This document shows positions 1 through 7,421 of a DNA stretch of 64,000 nt, piece by piece. The stretch is from Planctomycetaceae bacterium. GTDB lineage: Bacteria > Planctomycetota > Planctomycetia > Planctomycetales > Planctomycetaceae. The stretch spans positions 236,971-300,970 of the forward strand of contig JAWKUA010000007.1 of NCBI GenBank assembly GCA_041398785.1, in the 5' to 3' direction. Every line of letters starts with the position of its first letter. Position 1 is the stretch's first letter. Made by a program: the position numbers and the translations under genes. The notes below the pieces were generated by a model. That model ran no database searches. It was not told the origin of the DNA and saw only the letters and a program-made list of their open reading frames with translations.

Positions 1-970
1 GGACAGAACCGTCTGCCAGCAGGAACTGTGCTCCGCCGACGTGACGTGACCGGAAACCGTGAGCGATGTTCCAGTTGTTCTTGGCTTCACAGCCAGGCCA
101 CAGAATCTGCTGCGGGCTGGTGCGATTACAGGTCGTCAGGTCGTTGATCTTAACAGCGGTCGATGCATGCGTGTTGCCGTGACCGTTGTAGATCCAGAAA
201 CCACCGGTGTGGTCCGAGCAGTCCGGCAGAGTTTCACCAACGGCGATCGTGTTCGACAGACCGTCGCTGATGTCGCGGAACTTGATCGTGATTCCCAGGC
301 GACCGAACAGACCAGACAGTTCGCTGGGATTCGCCGTGTCCACGAAGTGGATGTTGTTGTCCTGGCTCTTACCAGCAGCACGAGAGCCGAACAGAGGCTC
401 AATGAACTGCAGGTACGGCTGACACGGGTCGCCGTTCTGCGAATTGAATCGCTGCGATCCCGGCGAACCGGTGTAGTTGCTCTGTGCATTTCCGCCGATT
501 CGGTCATTTTCGCTCATGTCACTGGGACATCGGGCAGTCGGAATCTGATGCCATGCTGCGGCCTGACCGTCTGCCAGAATCTGCGTCTGCAGATAGCCGA
601 CGATACCACTGGTGTACTGGCTGGCGGGCTTGTTCTGGCCCCAGTCCAGTTCGTTGTACAGCGGACCCTGTTCCAGAAACGGCAGGCACCGAATCTGCCA
701 GCCGACGTTCGATGGCTGCTGCCACGTCGGAGGGTTGTGTACCGGATTCCAGCCGCCACCGGCGATGGGAATCGTGTTGTGCACGTCATGATAGTTGTGG
801 ATCGCCAGGCCGTACTGTTTGAGATTGTTCTTACATTGCGTGCGTCGGGCGGCCTCCCGAGCCTGCTGCACGGCGGGCAGCAGCAATGCGATCAGAATTG
901 CGATGATGGCGATAACCACCAGCAACTCGATCAGGGTGAAACCAGGACGTTTTCGACACTTGAGTAACAT
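1..970 (-). CDS. DUF1559 prepilin-type protein, C-terminus off window
   Basis: Partial gene: the frame runs off the left edge with no stop. The translation from the ATG at 970 starts MLLKCRKRPGFTLIELLVVI, a type IV prepilin-like leader (cleavage after G in PGFTLIE) followed by one hydrophobic helix, then RREAARRTQCKNNLKQ-type sequence after the QQAREAARR stretch, as in the DUF1559/SBP_bac_10 family that is greatly expanded in Planctomycetota. The end of the visible part has the H-x9-DG motif (HVGGAQFLLADG) near the family C-terminus, so only a few residues are missing. The start is fixed by a perfect Shine-Dalgarno at 976-983. Members are membrane-anchored pseudopilin-like proteins of unknown role. 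The long plus-strand frame over the same bases is a shadow. Confidence 0.93.
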   Translation of the reverse strand, partial: MLLKCRKRPGFTLIELLVVIAIIAILIALLLPAVQQAREAARRTQCKNNLKQYGLAIHNYHDVHNTIPIAGGGWNPVHNPPTWQQPSNVGWQIRCLPFLEQGPLYNELDWGQNKPASQYTSGIVGYLQTQILADGQAAAWHQIPTARCPSDMSENDRIGGNAQSNYTGSPGSQRFNSQNGDPCQPYLQFIEPLFGSRAAGKSQDNNIHFVDTANPSELSGLFGRLGITIKFRDISDGLSNTIAVGETLPDCSDHTGGFWIYNGHGNTHASTAVKINDLTTCNRTSPQQILWPGCEAKNNWNIAHGFRSRHVGGAQFLLADGSV

Positions 971-975
971 GTGCA

Positions 976-983
976 ACCTCCTT
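976..983 (-). promoter_or_regulatory. Strong ribosome binding site of the DUF1559 gene
   Basis: Reads AAGGAGGT on the minus strand, 5 nt before the ATG at 970. It is one of the few consensus Shine-Dalgarno sites in the window and decides the start. Confidence 0.8.
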
Positions 984-1338
984 CGGAGAAACACAGAACG
1001 GAAAAACTTCCTCAAGCGGAAGCAGGTAAGCCAGTATTCGGGCTGGCGGCACGTGACATCTCACGTTGCCTGGCCACCCGCAATTCGTTGGTTATGGGAG
1101 GGTAAAGCTGTATTCAGCGGCAGGTGTTTCGATCTCAAGAACGATAATCTAATCGTACCGAGAAAAAAAAATCAAACGAAATGACGCAATAATGACGGAT
1201 TGCGAAAAGACTTTCGGGGCACCTACCCGTAAGGATTTCTCTGACAGACAGACACTGTTTGAGTTGATCTTCGGCCGCCTAACCATGCTCGATTCGGCAG
1301 TCCCGTGAATAGCGTCCGTATCGTGCTGAGTAAGATTT

Positions 1339-1427
1339 CAGCCACAGATTTCACAGATGGACAAAGATTTTTCACGCAGTGTCCACGCGGCCTTGATCTG
1401 TGTGAATCTGTGAAATCTGTGGATGCC
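1339..1427. repeat. CACAGAT palindromic interspersed repeat, copy 1
   Basis: Inverted repeat with perfect 17-bp arms at 1342-1358 and 1406-1422 (CCACAGATTTCACAGAT and its complement), separated by about 47 bp. The arms extend imperfectly through further CACAGAT units. The same family recurs at 1761-1838, 12682-12805 and 32735-32763, always between genes. It probably folds as a hairpin in RNA. Short ORFs across it (shadow peptides such as STDFTDSH on the minus strand) are by-products of the repeat. Confidence 0.85.
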
Positions 1428-1445
1428 TCGCCCGATCCGGAGGTG

Positions 1446-1465
1446 TGGCACTGGCTGTGCCAGTG
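1446..1465. repeat. TGGCACTGG/CCAGTG repeat, half element
   Basis: The 20 bases TGGCACTGGCTGTGCCAGTG form a near-palindrome and match one arm of the larger inverted repeat at 18156-18218. This is a solitary half copy. Confidence 0.6.
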
Positions 1466-1760
1466 TATCTGCCCGGCGGTCACCACTGGCAAACTCACTG
1501 CCACGCAAGTCATTAGTTTCGTGCGGACAACACAACAGTTCGCAAGCCGCGCGCCGGAACTGGATGACTTCGAAGCGAATTTCATCCGGACCGTCTTAAG
1601 TCGCGTCAAAACCAGCGTCCCGAAAACCTGGAACTCGGCAATGCCCGCGATAACAGCGGACATGCCTGGCGCGACGTCCACGGATTAAGCGAACTCGCTT
1701 CCTTGTTGAGCAACTGTTGCAGCTCGTAGCTCAAGCCGAGTCGATGGCGGACGGAAACTT

Positions 1761-1838
1761 CAGCCACAGATTCCACAGATGGACACAGATTGATGGTGCC
1801 GTCTTGATCTGTGTGAATCTGTGAAATCTGTGGACGCC
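1761..1838. repeat. CACAGAT palindromic interspersed repeat, copy 2
   Basis: Same family as 1339-1427. Arms at 1764-1780 and 1817-1833 pair with one mismatch, and the outer part GATCTGTGTGAATCTGTG is identical to copy 1. The whole 971-1967 gap carries repeats only; I see no believable gene in it. Confidence 0.85.
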
Positions 1839-1840
1839 TC

Positions 1841-1923
1841 GAGCGATCCAACGGCGGCTCGGCAGGAGCCTCGCCCTCCCGAGAGATCCGACGGCGGCTC
1901 GGCAGGAGCCTCGCCCTCCCGAG
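1841..1923. repeat. Tandem duplication of a 40-bp unit
   Basis: Two almost identical 40-bp units, 1841-1880 and 1881-1920, each carrying CGGCGGCTCGGCAGGAGCC then TCGCCCTCCC. They differ at three positions near the unit starts. A third copy of the core lies in the opposite orientation at 42248-42273, so this is a dispersed element that has duplicated locally. Confidence 0.85.
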
Positions 1924-1967
1924 GCCCGCGTCGATTGCTCTGCGCTTCGGATCGTGAAATGTGCCGG

Positions 1968-2393
1968 CTATTTCTTGCGGGAGCGGCCGTTTGAGTCTCG
2001 CGTCGGGACCCAGGTGCTGGCGCTGGTGATTCGGATTTCGCGCGCTTCGCCGGCGGAGATCGGTTTGTTCGTACCGGCCGGCGGCTGAGGGCGGCCTTCA
2101 CCCACTCTTCGCGGGCGGTACTGCGAAGCCAGGCCGTCATCCGGCGGGCTGCGGAACAGCGAACTCCAGAATCCCAGCCCGCTGCGAGTACGAGCGCTGC
2201 TGCGGCGGAACCTGACCGTTGCCAGCAGAAACAGGACCGGCACGGCCACGATGCCGGCGATCAGCCACGGCGACGCTTTCTCCGACCCGAAGATCGCGAC
2301 CATCAGGCAGAATCCGGACCCGCCGATCACGACAATGCTGGACGCCAGCACACTTCCCAGGTCGTCCTTTTGTCGTTGCCACTTGCGTGCCAT
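1968..2393 (-). CDS. Small membrane protein of unknown function
   Basis: 141-residue protein starting MARKWQRQKDDLGS. Two hydrophobic segments at about residues 15-35 (SVLASSIVVIGGSGFCLMVA) and 43-60 (WLIAGIVAVPVLFLLATV) suggest a hairpin in the membrane. The remaining C-terminal 80 residues are basic and polar, ending NGRSRKK. No family recognised. It lies alone between repeats and the divergent polysaccharide cluster. Hydrophobic segments in a sensible order and a high-GC third position support a real gene, but evidence is only moderate. Confidence 0.55.
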   Translation of the reverse strand: MARKWQRQKDDLGSVLASSIVVIGGSGFCLMVAIFGSEKASPWLIAGIVAVPVLFLLATVRFRRSSARTRSGLGFWSSLFRSPPDDGLASQYRPRRVGEGRPQPPAGTNKPISAGEAREIRITSASTWVPTRDSNGRSRKK

Positions 2394-2736
2394 CCTGATG
2401 CCACTCCGAAGTGCGTTGCGGTCCGATAGGCGATCCCGAGACGGAAGCGATGTTCCGGATTCTATCCAGTTTCCTGCGGTTTGCCATGAATTCCGGCGGA
2501 CGGCGCGTTGCCGGCGGTCAACGTCACGGCGGGCGTGTTGCGTTCCGGCAACGTGAGTGCGGTGTCGGCATCTTCGCTACGACATTCGCTGCCGCCGGGG
2601 TTTCGCTGCCCGAATGCCACGCAGCGGACTCGTGACGGATTGTGGCAACGTATGTTTCGATCAGCACCGATCGCCGGTGCGCGCTTCGCGTGCCGGAGCG
2701 GGATTTTCGAAACCAGCAGGTCAGACAGCTTCCTTC
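2394..2736. other. Intergenic gap upstream of the polysaccharide cluster
   Basis: 343 bases between the divergent small membrane gene and the asparagine synthase start. Nothing convincing is visible: no clear gene, repeat or hairpin. It presumably carries both promoters. Confidence 0.4.
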
Positions 2737-4698
2737 ATGTGCGGCATTGCCGGAGTTCTCTACGCTGACATCCGTCATTCCGCGGACAGATCCGCGCTGC
2801 AGGCGATGGGAGACGCGATTGCGCACCGCGGCCCGGACGGAGAAGGGTACTTCCGCGCAGGCAACGTCGGCCTGGTCCATCGCCGCCTGGCAATCATCGA
2901 CCTGGCCGGAGGCGATCAGCCGATTGCCAACGAAGACGAATCCGTGCAGGTTGTCTTCAATGGCGAAATCTACAACTACCCGGAACTCCGGCGGCAGCTT
3001 GAACTTCGCGGGCACCGGTTTCGCACAAATTCCGATACCGAGGTGCTGGTACATTTGTACGAAGACCACGGCCGCAATTTGGTCACGCGGCTGCGCGGGA
3101 TGTTTGCGTTCGCTCTGTGGGACGCGGCCAACCGAAAACTGCTGCTGGCTCGCGACCACGTCGGACAGAAGCCGCTGTACGTGTATCGCGACGGCGAAAA
3201 GCTGCTGTTCGCGTCGGAACTCAAGGCAATACTGGCTCACGACAACGTCGATCGATCCATCGCCGCGGAAGCCGTGGAAGACTACCTGACATTCGGCGTG
3301 ATTCCCGGCGAACGAAGCATCTTTCGCGCGGTGCGGCGGCTCCCGGCGGCTCACACGCTGCTGGTCAACGCGGACTCACTGAACAACGCTCCCGAACGTT
3401 ACTGGCAGCTTCGGTTCGACAACGAAGCCGAACGTACCGACGAACAATGGAAGGAATGCATCGACGCGAAGATTCGCGAAAGCGTGAAGGCTCACCTGAT
3501 CGCGGACGTGCCTGTCGGAGCGTTCCTGAGCGGCGGGCTGGACAGCAGTGCCATCGTCGCGACTCTGGCGGATGTCGTGTCGGAACCGCTGCAGACGTTT
3601 TCGATCGGCTTTCAGGAAAAGCAATACAGCGAACTTCCGTACGCCGACGCTGTTGCTCGACACTTCGGCACCCGGCACACGGAACAGATCGTCACGCCGG
3701 AAGCTGTCCGGGATCTGGACCAGTTTGTTCACTTCTATGACGAACCGTTCGCGGACGCGTCCGCCATTCCGTCGCTGGCGGTGGCTCGCATGGCTTCGCA
3801 GCATGTCAAGGTGGTCCTGTCCGGCGACGGCGGAGACGAAGCGTTTGGCGGCTATGCCCGGTACGGACACGATCTGCAGGAAGCGGCCATTCGAAACGCG
3901 CTGCCGCGCTGGTTTCGACAAAGCGTGCTGTCGGCGTTTGCCGCTGTCTGGCCGAAGGCTGACTGGTTGCCGCGACCTCTGCGGCTGCAGACTCTGCTGC
4001 AGAATCTTTCCGCTGAACCTGCCGTCGCGTATGCCAATACATTGTCGGCGTGCCGAAAGTCGCTGCGAAGTCAGTTGCTGAATTCTGAGTTCGCCGGAAT
4101 CGTTGCCGGGCACCGGCCGGAAGACGCGGTCGCTGCGGCGTTTCGTCAGGGTCACCGCGATGCCCTGAGCGGAATGCTGGCCGCGGACACCGCGATTCTG
4201 TTGCCCGACGATTTCCTGCTGAAGGTGGATCGTGCCAGCATGGCGTTTGGCCTGGAGGTGCGGCCTCCGCTGATTGATTACCAACTGCTGGAACTGGCGG
4301 CGTCAATGCCTTCGCGCCTGAAGGTGCGGAACGGTTCGAAGAAGTGGATCGTGAAGGAACTTTTTGAATCGCGGCTGCCGCCGAAGCTGGCCCATCGACG
4401 AAAGCAGGGCTTCGAACTGCCGATCGACGAATGGCTGCGAGGCCCGCTGAAGGATCAGGTGCATCAAGTCGTCCTGAATCCCCGGGCACCGATTTCGGAA
4501 TTCATCAACACACAAACCGCAGCGGCTTTGTATCGGCGGCACTGCCGCAAAACCGGACGCTTCGGCCAGGTGCTGTGGTCGCTGCTGGTGCTCGGACGCT
4601 GGCTGGATCGTTACGGAAGTCCGCCGACGGAAGTTTCGCCGCCCGGTCGGCTTCGACGAACTCCGGATCGCAGCCCCGCCGCTGTCGCAATCGAATGA
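2737..4698 (+). CDS. asnB: Asparagine synthase (glutamine-hydrolysing), exopolysaccharide-cluster type
   Basis: 653-residue class II glutamine amidotransferase fused to an asparagine synthetase domain. The start is the ATG at 2737 because Cys2 (MCGIAGVL) must become the N-terminal nucleophile after Met removal; the open frame upstream to 2557 is not needed. Visible motifs: HRGPDGEG (about residue 30), FNGEIYNY, the ammonia-channel region, then the PP-loop SGGLDSSAI (about residue 265) and SGDGGDEAFGGY. Length matches the asnB-like amidotransferases of exosortase/PEP-CTERM polysaccharide loci, where it probably amidates a sugar acid or a cell-surface polymer rather than making free Asn. It is followed by a lyase-like protein, glycosyltransferases and a FemAB protein on the same strand, probably one operon. 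Confidence 0.92.
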   Translation: MCGIAGVLYADIRHSADRSALQAMGDAIAHRGPDGEGYFRAGNVGLVHRRLAIIDLAGGDQPIANEDESVQVVFNGEIYNYPELRRQLELRGHRFRTNSDTEVLVHLYEDHGRNLVTRLRGMFAFALWDAANRKLLLARDHVGQKPLYVYRDGEKLLFASELKAILAHDNVDRSIAAEAVEDYLTFGVIPGERSIFRAVRRLPAAHTLLVNADSLNNAPERYWQLRFDNEAERTDEQWKECIDAKIRESVKAHLIADVPVGAFLSGGLDSSAIVATLADVVSEPLQTFSIGFQEKQYSELPYADAVARHFGTRHTEQIVTPEAVRDLDQFVHFYDEPFADASAIPSLAVARMASQHVKVVLSGDGGDEAFGGYARYGHDLQEAAIRNALPRWFRQSVLSAFAAVWPKADWLPRPLRLQTLLQNLSAEPAVAYANTLSACRKSLRSQLLNSEFAGIVAGHRPEDAVAAAFRQGHRDALSGMLAADTAILLPDDFLLKVDRASMAFGLEVRPPLIDYQLLELAASMPSRLKVRNGSKKWIVKELFESRLPPKLAHRRKQGFELPIDEWLRGPLKDQVHQVVLNPRAPISEFINTQTAAALYRRHCRKTGRFGQVLWSLLVLGRWLDRYGSPPTEVSPPGRLRRTPDRSPAAVAIE

Positions 4699-4792
4699 CT
4701 CAACCGCGAGCGTCCTTCAGGAACCAACCCGAAGCGTTCGAAGCAACCGCCCCGAAGTCACCGTAAATCACTGCCGCCGCGAACGACGGACC

Positions 4793-7402
4793 ATGTCAAC
4801 TCTTCTGACAACCAAAGAACCCGCATCGCCGCAAGCGCGACGACACGTGCTGCGCGTGCCGTTCCGTGTCGTGTCGCCGACGGGCCGCGTGCTGCGAAAC
4901 GTGCCGCTGACGTGCGGGCTGTGTCTGCCGAAGGGAGCCGCACCGGAGAACCGAGCGTGGATCGTGGAAGGGCTTCGCGAGAAGTCCGTCAATGCTCAGA
5001 CGGAAGTGCTGGATCGGTGGAACGACGGCAGCGTGCGCTGGCTGCTGGTGCATTTTGTCGCTCCGGAACTGACGGATCACGAAACGCCCTGTGTCCTGGT
5101 GCCTGCTGAAACCGAAGGCAGCTTCGTTCGACGATTGCCGGCGCGCGATGCGTCACTTGTTCGCGATCGCGACGCGTTTCGACTGACGCTGCCCGACGGT
5201 GAATGCACGTTCCGAGTCACGCTGACCGACAGCAACGGACAGCGGCTCGGGCTGACGGTGAAGGACATCGGGCAGGAATCCAGCGGTGCTGAACGGCAGG
5301 TTCTGACAGCGGACCTGCAGGTCGAGGGTCGGCAGCGGATCGACCTCAAAATTCGCTTCGAGGTCTGGCCCTTCGCCGGTCTGGTTCACGTGCAGACGCG
5401 ACTGCGCAACGGCAATCGTGCTCGCCATTCGGGCGGCTTGTGGGATTTGGGAGACGCCGGATCATTTCTGTTTCGTGAACTGTCGGTGGAAGTCACTTCG
5501 CCGGAACTCACTTCGCCGCGAAGCATCGCCTGGCGAGTTGCGTCGGGCGGAATCACTCGCACGGCTGATCCCGGCGACGACATCCGCATCGTTCAGTACG
5601 GCAGCGGAGGCCGCAACTGGTCGTCGACGAATCACGTTGACGCCGACGGTGCCGTGGCGGTCCGGGAACGCGGGTTCGAAGCTCGTTTTCCCAACGGAGT
5701 CCTGCGCGGATACCGCAGCGAACCGACTGTCGCCATCGACGGCGGACGTCACGAAGTCAGCGTCGCCGTACCGGAATGCTGGCAGCAGTTCCCGTCGGAA
5801 CTCAGCGTCCGTGGCGGCAGCGGCGCGATCGGAGTCGGTTTGTTCCCGGCGATCGACGGGTTGATTCACGAACTTCAGGGCGGCGAACAGAAGACGCAGT
5901 CGTTCTGGCTGAGTTTGCGTGCTTCTGCGAAGGGTGAGCAGGAACTGAACTGGGTGCATCAGCCGCCGAGAATCGTGCAGCCCGCGGACTGGATTGCGTC
6001 CACCGGCGTCTTTCCGTGGTTTCCCGGAACCGTGCCGGACAAGGACCGATTCGCGGGATATCTGCGATCCGCGACGACGGGAACTCGGTCGATCCGCGCG
6101 CGGCGTGACACGATCGATGAATATGGCTGGCGAAACTTCGGCGATGTCCCGGCGGATCATGAGCAGCGTCACTTCCGCGGTTCGCGCACGGTGGTGTCTC
6201 ACTACAACAATCAGTTCGACATGATCCTGGGCGGCATTCTGAACCTGGCGGCATCCGGAAACGCGGACTGGTTTGAACTGTTCGATCCGCTGGCTCGGCA
6301 CGTGATGGACATCGACGTTTATCACACCACGCAGGACCGTGCCGCGTTCAACGGCGGCATGTTCTGGCACACCGATCATTACGTCGACGCGGCAACGGCC
6401 ACGCATCGCGGCTATTCGAAAGCGAACGCTGCCGGCAAGGCTGACTACGGCGGCGGATTGTCCAACGAACACAACTACAGCACGGGTCTGCTGTACTACT
6501 ACTTCCTGACGGGCAGCCTGGAAGCTCGCGAAACCGTGCTGTCGCTGGCCGACTGGGTGCTGCGGATGGACGACGGCCGGTCAACGATCTGGGGCCTGTT
6601 CGATTCAGGCGACACCGGTCTGGCGTCGCGCACCGTGACCGACGACTTTCACGGCCCCGGTCGCGGCGCGGGAAATTCCATCAACGCGCTGCTGGACGGA
6701 TGGCTGCTGACTCGCGATCCGAAGTACATGCAAAAGGCAGAACAGCTGATTCAGCGAACCGTGCATCCGAAGCAGGATTGCGATGCGCTGCATCTGCTGG
6801 ATTCGGAAGGGCACTGGTCGTACACGGTCTGTCTGAACGTGATCGGCCGCTATCTCACGATCAAACGCGACGCCGAACAGTTCGACGCCGCCTACGCGTA
6901 TTCCCGCGATGTGCTGGCCCACTACGGTCGCTGGATGGCGGCGAACGAACGCGCGTCGCTGTCCGATCCGGAGGGCCTGGAGTTCTACACCGAAGCCTGG
7001 GCGGCTCAGGATTTTCGCAAGGTCAACGTCATGCGGATCGCCGCTTCCTGCTGCGACGATCCGGTGGATGAACAGGCGATGCGGCAGCGAGCCGACAGGA
7101 TCAGCGATGATGCATGGAAGTATCTGTTTGAATTCGGTGACCAGCATCTGACCTCGCGCTGTCTGTCCATTGTGATGACCGAAGGACTGCGGGAAGTGTT
7201 TCATCGCACGTGCGAACCGGACTACCTGCGTCCCTCGACCGCGAAGTATCCGGATTCGACCTGGGCGATGTTCGTGCCTCAGAAGACGCGTGTTCGAAGG
7301 CTGCTGAAATCGCCGGCGGGACTTTTGCTGGCGGCCGTTCGAACTCTGAACCCGGTTCGGTGCCTTCGAACATTCGATGCGTTCCGGAGACACATTTCGT
7401 AA
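4793..7402 (+). CDS. Exo-rhamnogalacturonan lyase-like (PcRGLX/YetA family) protein
   Basis: 869-residue protein. The N-terminal third has a RIFT-barrel style segment with DGSVRWLLVHF at about residue 80 and a predicted beta-rich region to about 450. The C-terminal half is helical with GYSKANAAGKADYGGG and SNEHNYSTGLLYYY at about 540-565 and repeated alpha-hairpins (LADWVLRMDDG, LLDGWLLTRDPKYMQKAEQL), as in an alpha/alpha toroid. This arrangement matches the PcRGLX exo-rhamnogalacturonan lyase family. No signal peptide is visible, so it probably acts in the cytoplasm or is a structural relative with a different substrate. It sits inside the polysaccharide operon, so a role in trimming or modifying the polymer is an inference. 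Family assignment is from memory of the fold and motifs. Confidence 0.72.
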   Translation: MSTLLTTKEPASPQARRHVLRVPFRVVSPTGRVLRNVPLTCGLCLPKGAAPENRAWIVEGLREKSVNAQTEVLDRWNDGSVRWLLVHFVAPELTDHETPCVLVPAETEGSFVRRLPARDASLVRDRDAFRLTLPDGECTFRVTLTDSNGQRLGLTVKDIGQESSGAERQVLTADLQVEGRQRIDLKIRFEVWPFAGLVHVQTRLRNGNRARHSGGLWDLGDAGSFLFRELSVEVTSPELTSPRSIAWRVASGGITRTADPGDDIRIVQYGSGGRNWSSTNHVDADGAVAVRERGFEARFPNGVLRGYRSEPTVAIDGGRHEVSVAVPECWQQFPSELSVRGGSGAIGVGLFPAIDGLIHELQGGEQKTQSFWLSLRASAKGEQELNWVHQPPRIVQPADWIASTGVFPWFPGTVPDKDRFAGYLRSATTGTRSIRARRDTIDEYGWRNFGDVPADHEQRHFRGSRTVVSHYNNQFDMILGGILNLAASGNADWFELFDPLARHVMDIDVYHTTQDRAAFNGGMFWHTDHYVDAATATHRGYSKANAAGKADYGGGLSNEHNYSTGLLYYYFLTGSLEARETVLSLADWVLRMDDGRSTIWGLFDSGDTGLASRTVTDDFHGPGRGAGNSINALLDGWLLTRDPKYMQKAEQLIQRTVHPKQDCDALHLLDSEGHWSYTVCLNVIGRYLTIKRDAEQFDAAYAYSRDVLAHYGRWMAANERASLSDPEGLEFYTEAWAAQDFRKVNVMRIAASCCDDPVDEQAMRQRADRISDDAWKYLFEFGDQHLTSRCLSIVMTEGLREVFHRTCEPDYLRPSTAKYPDSTWAMFVPQKTRVRRLLKSPAGLLLAAVRTLNPVRCLRTFDAFRRHIS

Positions 7403-7421
7403 CGCGACACAGGCCACTTCC

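Noticed and set aside
59..967. 302-codon plus-strand open frame at the window start
   Set aside because: Antisense to the DUF1559 gene, which has the prepilin leader, H-x9-DG motif and a perfect ribosome binding site.
1223..1681. 152-codon minus-strand frame in the repeat gap
   Set aside because: Made largely of translated CACAGAT repeat (peptide STDFTDSH), not conserved coding sequence.
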